Origin: an uncultured Ruminococcus sp.
GTDB taxonomy: Bacteria; Bacillota; Clostridia; Oscillospirales; Ruminococcaceae
Assembly (NCBI GenBank): GCA_900319195.1
Contig: ONNL01000081.1
Span: 1-30,846, forward strand
Direction: 5' to 3'
DNA: 30,846 bases
Part shown: positions 21,494-29,659 of the stretch, piece after piece
Layout: every line of letters starts with the position of its first letter
How positions within the stretch are numbered: position 1 is the first letter of the stretch
The notes under the pieces: model-generated
Seen by the model: only the letters and a program-made list of their open reading frames with translations
Databases searched by the model: none
Told to the model about the DNA's origin: nothing
Program-made: the position numbers and the translations under genes

Positions 21494-23278
21494 ATGGACT
21501 CACAGACACTTTTACAGCAAGCCGCCGAAAACACTGACAAAACTATTTTCGGCGTATGGTTCCTTATAGGCGCTGCACTTGTATTCTTTATGCAGGCAGG
21601 CTTTGCGATGGTTGAAACGGGATTTACCCGTGCAAAGAATGCAGGCAATATCATAATGAAAAACCTCATGGACTTCTGTATCGGCACTGTTGCATTCGTG
21701 CTTATCGGTTTCGGACTTTTATTTGGTGAGGATGCCGCAGGAATAATAGGTGAACCCGGCTTTGATATATTTACCTCATACGGCAGCTTTGACTGGTCGA
21801 ATTTCGTTTTCAACCTTGTATTCTGTGCGACAGCAGCTACCATTGTTTCCGGAGCTATGGCAGAGCGTACAAAGTTCCTTTCATACTGTGTTTACTCAGC
21901 AGTTATCAGTGCGGTCATTTATCCTATAGAGGCACACTGGGGCTGGGGCGGCGGCTGGCTCAGTCAGTGGGGCTTCCACGATTTCGCAGGCTCTGCACAT
22001 ATCCACATGGTCGGCGGTATCGCAGCACTTGTCGGTGCAGCAATACTCGGACCCAGGATCGGCAAGTTCCAGAAGAACAAGAAGGGCGAGATAAAGGTAA
22101 ACGCTATCCCGGGACACAACCTCACGATCGGTGCACTCGGCTGCTTTATCCTCTGGTTCGGTTGGTACGGATTCAACGGAGCTGCTTGTACATCGGTTGA
22201 CCAGCTCGGTTCTGTATTCCTTACAACTACTATCGCGCCCGCTATTGCAACAGTTACCTGTATGATATTCACATGGCTCAAATACGGCAAGCCTGATGTT
22301 TCAATGTGTCTGAACGCTTCGCTTGCGGGACTTGTAGGTATCACAGCACCCTGTGATGTCACAGACGCTCTCGGCTCATCAATAATCGGTATAGTATCAG
22401 GACTTCTTGTATGCTTCGGTGTTTGGTTTCTTGATTACAAGCTCCACATCGACGATCCTGTTGGTGCAGTAGCAGTTCACATGATGAATGGTATCTGGGG
22501 TACTATCGCAGTTGGTCTCTTTGCAAATCCCGATGTTCCCGGATATTCGCTTGCAGATCAGAACGGCAAGGAGCTTGCAGGACTTTTCTACGGCGGCGGA
22601 TTCGCACTTCTCGGCAGACAGCTCGCAGGCTTTGCTGCTATCGCAGCTTTCACAGCGGTAACAATGACAGTTGTATTTTTAGTGATAAAGAAGACCATAG
22701 GACTCCGCGCTTCTGAGCAGGAGGAGATAATCGGACTTGACGTTACTGAGCACGGTCTTATCTCGTCGTATGCCGACTTTGCTCCGTCAATGAATGACGC
22801 TTCGATGTTCGGCTACACAAAGGACGACGCAAAGAGCGTAGTCAAGGTGCCTGTCGATGAAGCGGTTGAGGTCAAGAACTATTCAGTACCTTCACCCGAC
22901 GGCAGACCCAAGATGACAAACATTGTTGTGATATTCAGGCAGCAGAAGCTCCAGCAGTTCATTGAGGCTATGGAGACTATCGACGTGAAGGGCATCACAG
23001 TGACAAACGTGCTCGGCTGCGGAATGCAGAACGGACAGCGCAACTACTACCGCGGAACTACTGTTGAGATGAACCTTCTCCCGAAGGTAAAGGCGGAGAT
23101 AGCAGTCTGTGCGGTGCCTGTTGAAAAGGTGATAGGTGCAGCAAAGTCTGCGCTCTATACGGGAAATTACGGTGACGGAAAGATGTTCATTTACGACATC
23201 GAGAACGTCATTAAGATAAGAACGGGCGAGGAAGGCTACAACGCACTCCATGACTCTGAGGAGTGGGAGCGTTCATAA
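21494..23278 (+). CDS. amt: Ammonium transporter fused to a PII signalling domain
   Basis: A 594-residue membrane protein. Residues 1-405 form an Amt channel of about eleven helices: the start of the fold is WFLIGAALVFFMQAGFAMVE, Asp163 and His171 stand in HDFAGSAHIHMVGG, and the second pore histidine is His329 in VAVHMMNGIWG. After a linker (about 406-473), residues 474-585 are a PII (GlnK-type) domain: KMTNIVVIFRQQKLQQF, T-loop QRNYYRGTTVEMNLLPKVKAE, and ATP loop TGNYGDGKMFI. The uridylylation Tyr51 of enteric PII is Val524, so any switching is probably by ATP/ADP and 2-oxoglutarate alone. ATG 21494 follows AAAGGAGG. It heads the plus operon with pyrG and glnN. Confidence 0.95.
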   Translation: MDSQTLLQQAAENTDKTIFGVWFLIGAALVFFMQAGFAMVETGFTRAKNAGNIIMKNLMDFCIGTVAFVLIGFGLLFGEDAAGIIGEPGFDIFTSYGSFDWSNFVFNLVFCATAATIVSGAMAERTKFLSYCVYSAVISAVIYPIEAHWGWGGGWLSQWGFHDFAGSAHIHMVGGIAALVGAAILGPRIGKFQKNKKGEIKVNAIPGHNLTIGALGCFILWFGWYGFNGAACTSVDQLGSVFLTTTIAPAIATVTCMIFTWLKYGKPDVSMCLNASLAGLVGITAPCDVTDALGSSIIGIVSGLLVCFGVWFLDYKLHIDDPVGAVAVHMMNGIWGTIAVGLFANPDVPGYSLADQNGKELAGLFYGGGFALLGRQLAGFAAIAAFTAVTMTVVFLVIKKTIGLRASEQEEIIGLDVTEHGLISSYADFAPSMNDASMFGYTKDDAKSVVKVPVDEAVEVKNYSVPSPDGRPKMTNIVVIFRQQKLQQFIEAMETIDVKGITVTNVLGCGMQNGQRNYYRGTTVEMNLLPKVKAEIAVCAVPVEKVIGAAKSALYTGNYGDGKMFIYDIENVIKIRTGEEGYNALHDSEEWERS

Positions 23279-23286
23279 GACGACAG

Positions 23287-23319
23287 GGCAGGGAGAGCTG
23301 AAAAAGGCTTTCCCGTGCC
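23287..23319 (+). other. Hairpin between amt and pyrG
   Basis: GGCA plus GGGAGAGC pairs with GCTTTCCC and TGCC (one wobble pair, one bulge), within the 70-nt amt-pyrG gap. No T run follows, so it is more likely an RNA-processing or partial attenuation structure than a terminator. Confidence 0.5.
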
Positions 23320-23348
23320 ATTGCATATAAATCAAGGAGCATAAGCAA

Positions 23349-24944
23349 ATGTCAAAATTCATTTTCGTAACAGGCGGAGTCGTTTCGGGACTCGGCAAGG
23401 GTATCACAGCAGCGTCACTGGGGAGACTTCTCAAACAGCGCGGCTATAAGGTCACGATACAGAAGTTCGACCCGTACATCAATGTTGACCCGGGAACAAT
23501 GTCGCCATTCCAGCACGGTGAGGTATTCGTCACGGACGACGGTGCGGAGACCGACCTCGACCTCGGACACTATGAGCGATTCGTGGACGAGAATCTGTCA
23601 GTTCACTCCAACGTGACAACGGGCAAGGTCTACTGGAATGTCATCACAAAGGAGCGCCGCGGAGACTATCTCGGCGGTACGGTGCAGGTCATACCGCACA
23701 TCACCAATGAGATAAAGGACAGGGTTTACAGTGCAGCAAGTGAAGCTGATGCCGATGTTGTCATCACCGAGATAGGCGGCACTGTCGGAGATATCGAGTC
23801 CACACCGTTTCTCGAGGCGATACGACAGGTAGGCACAGAACAGGGACGCGAAAACGTGTGCTATATCCATGTCACCCTTGTGCCGTATATCGCAGGCTCG
23901 GAGGAGCTCAAATCAAAGCCTACACAGCACTCTACAAAGGAGCTTCTTTCGGTAGGCATTCAGCCGGACATCATCGTCTGCCGCACAGAAAAGCGCATTC
24001 CCGACGACATGGCTGAAAAGATAGCGCTGTTCTGCAATATACGCAAGGAGGACGTGATACAGAACCTCACGGCTCCCTCGCTGTATGAGGTCCCGCTGTG
24101 GCTTGAAAATGAGGGACTTGCACGCTCCGTGTGCCGTCATCTCGGACTTGCGGACAGTGCTCCCGACCTTACCGAATGGACGGAAATGGTACATCGTGCT
24201 GAAAATGCTCACAGGAATGTAACTATCGGACTTGTCGGAAAATACGTGGAGCTCCACGACGCATATCTCTCGGTAGCGGAAGCGCTCCGTCACGGAGGTA
24301 TAGTAAACGACGCGGTAGTCGATATACAGTGGATAGACTCGGAGGACATAACCCATGAAAATGTCGGCGAGAAGCTCGGCGGCTGTGACGGGATAATTGT
24401 CCCGGGCGGCTTCGGTCACAGAGGTATCGAGGGAATGATAGAGGCTGTGAGATATGCCCGTGAGAATAAGGTGGCTTTCTTCGGTATCTGCCTCGGAATG
24501 CAGATGTCGGTCGTTGAATTTGCGAGAAACGTATGCGGACTTAGCAACGCAAATTCCTCCGAATTCGGTGATACTGACTACCCTGTGATAGATATAATGG
24601 ACGAGCAGAAGAATATATCCGAAAAAGGCGGAACTATGCGGCTCGGACTCTATCCCTGCAAGCTCTCGGAGAGCTCGAAATGCCGCGGTATATACGGTGA
24701 GGAGCTCATCTATGAGAGACACCGTCACCGCTATGAGTTCAACAACGCATACCGCAGGGTGCTCACATCAAACGGACTGTATATCGCGGGACTTTCGCCC
24801 GATGAAAAGCTCGTCGAGATAGTGGAGCTGCCCGACCACCCGTGGTTCGTGGGAGTGCAGTTCCACCCCGAATTCAAATCACGTCCGAACAAGCCGCATA
24901 AGCTGTTTGCGGACTTTATAAGAGCGTCGCTCGAAAAGAAATAA
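23349..24944 (+). CDS. pyrG: CTP synthase
   Basis: A 531-residue enzyme aminating UTP to CTP with ATP and glutamine. The synthetase domain opens KFIFVTGGVVSGLGKGITA (P-loop), followed by KFDPYINVDPGTMSPFQHGE and EIGGTVGDIES. The C-terminal class I glutaminase has the cysteine nucleophile in FFGICLGMQ and the histidine/glutamate pair in QFHPEF. The length is normal (about 535). AAGGAG precedes the ATG. glnN follows after 14 nt, so this nucleotide enzyme is tied to ammonium uptake and glutamine synthesis, an unusual partner that makes sense as a glutamine consumer. Confidence 0.97.
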   Translation: MSKFIFVTGGVVSGLGKGITAASLGRLLKQRGYKVTIQKFDPYINVDPGTMSPFQHGEVFVTDDGAETDLDLGHYERFVDENLSVHSNVTTGKVYWNVITKERRGDYLGGTVQVIPHITNEIKDRVYSAASEADADVVITEIGGTVGDIESTPFLEAIRQVGTEQGRENVCYIHVTLVPYIAGSEELKSKPTQHSTKELLSVGIQPDIIVCRTEKRIPDDMAEKIALFCNIRKEDVIQNLTAPSLYEVPLWLENEGLARSVCRHLGLADSAPDLTEWTEMVHRAENAHRNVTIGLVGKYVELHDAYLSVAEALRHGGIVNDAVVDIQWIDSEDITHENVGEKLGGCDGIIVPGGFGHRGIEGMIEAVRYARENKVAFFGICLGMQMSVVEFARNVCGLSNANSSEFGDTDYPVIDIMDEQKNISEKGGTMRLGLYPCKLSESSKCRGIYGEELIYERHRHRYEFNNAYRRVLTSNGLYIAGLSPDEKLVEIVELPDHPWFVGVQFHPEFKSRPNKPHKLFADFIRASLEKK

Positions 24945-24958
24945 ACGGAGGTTTTATT

Positions 24959-27046
24959 ATGGAAAAGGTAACAGAATATTTTGGTTCAATGGTGTTCGAT
25001 GAGAGAGTCATGAAGGCGACTCTCTCGGAGAAGGTCTACAAGTCGCTGAAAAGGACTATCGACAGGGGAACTCCCCTTGACATCTCGGTGGCAAATGTCG
25101 TAGCCGCAGCCATGAAGGACTGGGCTATCGCAAAGGGTGCAACTCACTACACTCACTGGTTCCAGCCAATGACGGGCGTTACTGCCGAGAAGCATGACAG
25201 CTTTATCACTCCCGCACCCGACGGACGTGTCATCATGGAATTTTCGGGCAAGGAGCTTGTGAAGGGCGAGCCTGACGCTTCATCGTTCCCATCGGGTGGA
25301 CTTAGGGCTACCTTCGAGGCAAGAGGCTACACGGCTTGGGACCCGACCTCGTATGCCTTCATCAAGGACGGCACGCTCTATATCCCGACTGCATTCTGCT
25401 CATATACGGGTGAGGCACTCGACAAGAAGGTGCCGCTCCTGCGCTCTATGGAGGCTCTCAACCGTCAGGCAATGCGTGTGCTGAAGCTCTTCGGCAACGA
25501 AAACGTACGCAGTGTAAAGACCTCGGTAGGTCCCGAGCAGGAATACTTCCTCGTTGACCGCGAGATGTGGAAAAAGCGCAAGGACCTCGTTATGACAGGA
25601 CGCACTCTCTTCGGAGCAATGGCACCAAAGGGACAGGAAATGGAGGATCACTATTTCGGCTCCATCAAGACGAGAGTTGCCGAGTATATGGCAGACCTCG
25701 ACAAAGAGCTCTGGAAGCTCGGCATACTTGCCAAAACAAAGCACAATGAGGTCGCTCCTGCACAGCATGAGCTTGCACCTATCTACAAGACCACAAACAT
25801 TGCTGCCGACCACAACCAGCTCACAATGGAGGTCATGAAGAAGGTCGCAGAGCGCCACGGACTTGTATGCCTTCTCCACGAAAAGCCGTTCCAGTATGTA
25901 AACGGCTCGGGCAAGCACAACAACTGGTCTATATCGACGGATACGGGAGTAAATCTGCTCTCGCCGGGTGAAACTCCCTATGAGAACGCGCAGTTCCTGC
26001 TCTTCCTCACAGCAGTTATCAAGGCAGTGGACGACTATCAGGACCTCCTGAGACTCTCCGTTGCAACGGCAGGCAATGACCACAGACTCGGTGCAAATGA
26101 AGCTCCGCCTGCAATCATTTCTATCTTCCTCGGTGACGAGCTCACGGCTATCCTTGAAGCTATCGAAAACGACACAGCATACGGCGGAACGGCAAAGGAA
26201 AAAATGCAGCTCGGAGTTGACGTTCTTCCGCAGTTCAGCAAGGACACGACAGACCGCAACAGGACTTCTCCGTTTGCATTTACGGGCAACAAATTCGAGT
26301 TCCGTATGCTCGGCTCGTCAAACAGCATTTCCTGCGCGAATATCCACCTCAATGCCGCTGTTGCCGAGGAGCTGAGGCAGTTTGCAGACGAGCTTGAAAA
26401 GGCTTCGGACTTCAAGTCAGCGCTCCATGAGCTCATAAAGAGAACTATCAAGGAGCACAAGCGTATCATCTTCAACGGCAACGGCTACGACGAAAAGTGG
26501 GTGGAGGAAGCCGAGCGCCGCGGTCTTTCCAACCTCAGAACGACCGCCGACTGTATGCCTAAGATATGCGATAAAAGGAATGTTGAAATGCTCACCTCAC
26601 ACGGTATCTTCACCGAAGCCGAGATATATTCGCGCTGTGACATCATGCTTGAAAACTACGTTAAATCGGTAAATATCGAGGCTGCGACTATGGTGGACAT
26701 GGCACGTAAGGAGATAATCCCTGCTGTTTCAAAATTTGCGGCAGATACGGCAAGTGCAGTATCGGTCAAGAAGAGCGTTTCCTCGGCTGCCTGCAAGTAT
26801 GAGACAAGGCTTGTTGCCGAGCTTACAGAGCTTATAGACGCAATGGACGAGGCAGCTTCCGAGGTCGAGGGTACGATAGCAGGCTTGAAGGAAATTGCTG
26901 AGATAATACCGCAGTCGGAATTTGTCCGTGATAAGATGCTGCCTGCAATGGATAAGCTGAGAGAAGCTGCCGATAAGGCGGAGACGCTCACAGCGGAGGA
27001 GTATTATCCCTTCCCGGCGTATGACAAGCTTCTTTTCGGAGTTTAA
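24959..27046 (+). CDS. glnN: Glutamine synthetase type III
   Basis: A 695-residue GSIII, the large form first known from Bacteroides and common in ruminococci and cyanobacteria; it makes glutamine from glutamate, ammonium and ATP. Recognisable are THYTHWFQPMTG near residue 60, FPSGGLRATFEARGYTAWD, TSVGPEQEYFLVD (metal-binding Glu pair), AKTKHNEVAPAQHELAP, ADHNQLTME, NGSGKHNNWS, and NRTSPFAFTGNKFEFRMLGS. The C-terminal helical extension (about 590-690) is typical of the class. GGAGG precedes the start. It keeps the active-site residues the GS-like gene at 13764 lacks, so it is probably the main ammonium-assimilating enzyme here. It is last in the amt-pyrG-glnN operon. Confidence 0.95.
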   Translation: MEKVTEYFGSMVFDERVMKATLSEKVYKSLKRTIDRGTPLDISVANVVAAAMKDWAIAKGATHYTHWFQPMTGVTAEKHDSFITPAPDGRVIMEFSGKELVKGEPDASSFPSGGLRATFEARGYTAWDPTSYAFIKDGTLYIPTAFCSYTGEALDKKVPLLRSMEALNRQAMRVLKLFGNENVRSVKTSVGPEQEYFLVDREMWKKRKDLVMTGRTLFGAMAPKGQEMEDHYFGSIKTRVAEYMADLDKELWKLGILAKTKHNEVAPAQHELAPIYKTTNIAADHNQLTMEVMKKVAERHGLVCLLHEKPFQYVNGSGKHNNWSISTDTGVNLLSPGETPYENAQFLLFLTAVIKAVDDYQDLLRLSVATAGNDHRLGANEAPPAIISIFLGDELTAILEAIENDTAYGGTAKEKMQLGVDVLPQFSKDTTDRNRTSPFAFTGNKFEFRMLGSSNSISCANIHLNAAVAEELRQFADELEKASDFKSALHELIKRTIKEHKRIIFNGNGYDEKWVEEAERRGLSNLRTTADCMPKICDKRNVEMLTSHGIFTEAEIYSRCDIMLENYVKSVNIEAATMVDMARKEIIPAVSKFAADTASAVSVKKSVSSAACKYETRLVAELTELIDAMDEAASEVEGTIAGLKEIAEIIPQSEFVRDKMLPAMDKLREAADKAETLTAEEYYPFPAYDKLLFGV

Positions 27047-27110
27047 GCCGACAGAAAAAACGGTACTTTCAGCAGCCGCGATACTTATATAGAAGTTTTA
27101 CACATTTTAT

Positions 27111-27315
27111 CGGGGGAAAACTTTCTGAGGAAAGCTTTTCCCCCGTACCCCTTTTTAAAGACTTTAATTTGAAATTTTGCTCCATACATGGCACTCTAAG
27201 TAAACTAAGAATTTTTACTTTTTGTGGTGTGCCCTGTATGGAGCAAAATTTAAAGCTAAAAGTTTTAGGAAGGGAGTTTGAGGGAGAAACCTTTGTCTCA
27301 AAAGGGTTCTCCCTC
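27111..27315. repeat. Nested 205-bp palindromic element between glnN and uvrB
   Basis: The gap between the convergent glnN and uvrB genes (27047-27367) holds one symmetric structure. A central inverted repeat (27172-27194 with 27229-27251, ATTTTGCTCCATACA core, one mismatch) surrounds a 34-nt loop. On each side sits a further hairpin: CGGGGGAAAACTTTC/GAAAGCTTTTCCCCCG at 27111-27145 and GAGGGAGAAACC/GGTTCTCCCTC at 27280-27315, at mirror-image distances from the centre. No coding capacity. The outer hairpins resemble the one at 7543-7585. It could be a MITE-like or REP-like element, or a bidirectional transcript end. Confidence 0.75.
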
Positions 27316-27367
27316 GATAGAATACATAAACCACTATAATAGTATCACGATTACTGTAAGAGCCGTT

Positions 27368-29332
27368 TTATTTTTCGCCCTTGAGCTCTCTTATGCGGTC
27401 GCGGAGATAAGCGGCGTGTTCAAATTCGAGCAGTTTCGCGGCATTTTTCATATCCTCGGTAAGCTTTTCGATAAGCTCCTGACGCTCCTTGAACGACATC
27501 TTTTTAGTCTTTACCTTTTCCTCGATCTTCTTCTTGGACGTTATCTCAAGCACGTCGCGGACTTCCTTGATAATGGTCTTGGGGACTATTCCGTGCTCCT
27601 CGTTGTAGGCTATCTGAAGGCTTCTGCGGCGCTCGGTCTCGGTTATCGCACGCTCCATAGAGCCTGTCACAGTATCAGCATACATGATGACCTTTCCCTC
27701 GGAATTTCGCGCGGCACGTCCTATCGTCTGTATGAGTGAGGTCTCACTTCGCAGGAATCCCTCCTTGTCGGCATCGAGTATCGCAATGAGCGAGACCTCG
27801 GGGATATCAAGTCCCTCACGGAGCAGGTTTATACCGACGAGCACGTCAAACTCGCCGTTTCGCAGATCCTTGATTATCTCCATTCGCTCAATGGTATCTA
27901 TGTCGTGGTGGAGATAGCGTACCTTTACGCCGAGCTTATCGTAGTAGTCGGTGAGGTCCTCAGCCATTTTCTTCGTGAGAGTCGTAACGAGCACGCGCTC
28001 GTTTTTCTCGACGCGGATATTAATTTCTGAGAGCAGGTCATCGACCTGATTCTGCGTAGGCTTGACGATTATCTCGGGGTCAACAAGTCCCGTCGGACGA
28101 ATTACCTGTTCGATTATCGTGTCTGTCTTTTCGCGCTCGAGCTGACCGGGAGTCGCGCTGACGTACATTGCCTGATTTATGTGTGCGTTGAACTCCTCAA
28201 AGTTCAGCGGACGGTTATCGAAGGCGCTCGGCAGGCGGAAGCCGTAGTCCACGAGAGTGGTCTTTCTCGCTCTGTCTCCTGCGTACATTGCACGTACCTG
28301 CGGCAGAGTCACATGGCTCTCGTCAACGATGAGGAGAAAGTCCTTCGGGAAGTGGTCGAGCAGGCACTGCGGAGTGCTTCCGGGCGGTCGTCCCGATAGT
28401 ATGCGCGAGTAGTTCTCTACACCTGAGCAGTAGCCGACCTCACGCAGCATTTCCATGTCATAATGCGTGCGCTGTTCGATACGCTGAGCCTCTATGAGCT
28501 TGTTCTTTGATTTGAAATACTCAACGCGCTCCGCAAGCTCACGGTCTATCTCCTGGAGCGCAGTCTCTATCTTATCATCACCGACAACATAATGCGAGGC
28601 AGGGAAGATAGCCGCGTGGCTGACGACTGCCTTCACCTCGCCGGTGAGCACGTTTATTTCGGATATGCGGTCTATCTCGTCACCGAAGTATTCAACGCGG
28701 ACAGCCGTATCGCTCGACATTGCAGGGAATATCTCAACAACGTCGCCGCGCACTCTGAATTTGTTTCGTTCAAAGGCAATGTCGTTTCGCTCGTAGCGTA
28801 TCTTGACGAGCTCCTCGATGAGCTGGTCGCGCGGCTTTTCCGCTCCCTGACGGATAGACACGACCATTGAACGGTACTCGTCGGGGCTTCCGAGGGAGTA
28901 TATGCACGAAACGCTCGATACGATTATAACGTCGCGGCGCTCCGCAAGAGCAGTTGTCGCGGAGTGGCGGAGCTTGTCTATCTCGTCGTTTATGGACGAA
29001 TCCTTTTCGATATAGCTGTCTGTGCTCGGGACATACGCCTCAGGCTGATAGTAGTCATAGTAGGAGACGAAGTATTCAACGGCATTTTCAGGGAAGAACT
29101 CCTTGAACTCCGAGCAGAGCTGTGCCGCGAGTATCTTGTTGTGTGCAAGCACAAGCGTCGGCTTGTTGAGTCTTGCGATGACATTCGCCATTGTGAAGGT
29201 CTTGCCCGAACCCGTGACACCGAGAAGTATCTGTTCATTTTTGCCTGTCTCGAAGCCTGTTACAAGCTTTTCTATTGCCTGCGGCTGATCGCCTGCGGGA
29301 GCGTAGTCCGAGCAGAGCTTGAAGTGGTCCAT
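27368..29332 (-). CDS. uvrB: Excinuclease ABC subunit B
   Basis: A 654-residue UvrB, the damage-verifying helicase-like subunit of nucleotide excision repair that is loaded by UvrA and recruits UvrC. The Walker A is LLGVTGSGKTFTMANV (about residue 35). The beta-hairpin region YYDYYQPEAYVPSTDSYIEK clamps DNA. The helicase motifs VDESHVTLPQ, VSATPG and QTIGRAARN are present, and the C-terminal UVR motif ends KLLEFEHAAYLRDRIREL. A longer frame adds ten residues; ATG 29332 with AAGGAG is chosen and gives MDHFKLCSDYAPAGDQ. No other uvr gene is in the window, so it appears to stand alone. Confidence 0.97.
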   Translation of the reverse strand: MDHFKLCSDYAPAGDQPQAIEKLVTGFETGKNEQILLGVTGSGKTFTMANVIARLNKPTLVLAHNKILAAQLCSEFKEFFPENAVEYFVSYYDYYQPEAYVPSTDSYIEKDSSINDEIDKLRHSATTALAERRDVIIVSSVSCIYSLGSPDEYRSMVVSIRQGAEKPRDQLIEELVKIRYERNDIAFERNKFRVRGDVVEIFPAMSSDTAVRVEYFGDEIDRISEINVLTGEVKAVVSHAAIFPASHYVVGDDKIETALQEIDRELAERVEYFKSKNKLIEAQRIEQRTHYDMEMLREVGYCSGVENYSRILSGRPPGSTPQCLLDHFPKDFLLIVDESHVTLPQVRAMYAGDRARKTTLVDYGFRLPSAFDNRPLNFEEFNAHINQAMYVSATPGQLEREKTDTIIEQVIRPTGLVDPEIIVKPTQNQVDDLLSEINIRVEKNERVLVTTLTKKMAEDLTDYYDKLGVKVRYLHHDIDTIERMEIIKDLRNGEFDVLVGINLLREGLDIPEVSLIAILDADKEGFLRSETSLIQTIGRAARNSEGKVIMYADTVTGSMERAITETERRRSLQIAYNEEHGIVPKTIIKEVRDVLEITSKKKIEEKVKTKKMSFKERQELIEKLTEDMKNAAKLLEFEHAAYLRDRIRELKGEK

Positions 29333-29362
29333 TGCGGTCTCCTTTCTTTTATATGAAAGCAC

Positions 29363-29390
29363 TTGACAAAATCGTAAATTATGGTATAAT
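29363..29390 (+). promoter_or_regulatory. Plus-strand promoter of a short RNA (candidate antitoxin)
   Basis: TTGACA (29363-29368), 16-nt spacer, TATAAT (29385-29390). It fires away from uvrB. Its transcript would meet a strong terminator about 80 nt on. Confidence 0.8.
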
Positions 29391-29396
29391 AATACA

Positions 29397-29481
29397 AAAG
29401 GTACTGCGATAAGCGGTTCTCTCAGAATTTTAGTTATAAAGAAATAACCGCAGCTTTGGAGAGAGGGCGGTTATTTTTTTT
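29397..29481 (+). ncRNA. Short antisense RNA, candidate type I antitoxin
   Basis: Predicted transcript of about 85 nt from the promoter at 29363-29390 to the T run at 29474-29481. It has no open frame with a ribosome site. Its 3' half, the terminator stem, is complementary to the 3' end of the opposing minus transcript that carries the broken toxin-like frame. The arrangement resembles Fst/RNAII and TxpA/RatA loci. Role inferred from layout only. Confidence 0.5.
29442..29481. terminator. Shared bidirectional terminator
   Basis: A 10-bp stem (AAATAACCGC at 29442-29451 with GCGGTTATTT at 29467-29476). On the plus strand the T run extends to 29481; on the minus strand the hairpin ends GCGGTTATTTCTTT. 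It can stop both convergent RNAs. Confidence 0.85.
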
Positions 29482-29566
29482 ATGTAAAAAAGTCTCTGCT
29501 TTTTCTTGCTGAATACAAGATAGCAAAGAGAGATAACACCTGTTAAGCTGTGAACAATGTCACCAT
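29480..29566 (-). pseudogene. Toxin-like mini-ORF with in-frame stop (type I toxin remnant?)
   Basis: On the minus strand a strong GGGAGGTG site sits 8 nt before ATG 29566. The frame reads MVTLFTA, a TAA at 29543-29545, and then in the same frame QVLSLFAILYSARKSRDFFT before TAA at 29480. If the first stop were a sense codon, this would be a 28-residue peptide with a short hydrophobic helix and a basic/polar tail, ending at the terminator stem, as in small Fst/holin-like type I toxins of Firmicutes. With the stop it is probably dead, or makes a 7-residue peptide. The strong ribosome site and own promoter argue that it was once translated. Confidence 0.5.
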
Positions 29567-29628
29567 TGCTATCACCTCCCTTGCGAGAGAGAACCGCCTG
29601 CCGTTATTCAGTACCTTTTATACTGAAA

Positions 29629-29657
29629 ATAATATCACTTATTCTGCGGACTGTCAA
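29629..29657 (-). promoter_or_regulatory. Minus-strand promoter of the toxin-like transcript
   Basis: Minus strand: TTGACA (29652-29657), 17-nt spacer, TATTAT (29629-29634), beginning 3 nt after the metallopeptidase stop. The RNA would start near 29622 and end at the shared terminator, about 180 nt. Confidence 0.75.
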
Positions 29658-29659
29658 TA

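Larger units (their letters stand above)
29396..29619. repeat. Inverted repeat bounding the small-RNA locus
   Basis: AAAAGGTACTG (29396-29406) with its complement CAGTACCTTTT (29609-29619), and GCGGTTCTCTC (29413-29423) with GAGAGAACCGC (29587-29597). Both convergent transcripts therefore begin with nearly the same sequence. Confidence 0.85.

Noticed and set aside
29396..29619. Long-range pairing of the ends, suggesting a 6S RNA
   Set aside because: A strong terminator with an eight-T run lies inside on the plus strand, and opposite-strand promoter, ribosome site and mini-ORF fit two convergent RNAs better than one 6S RNA.
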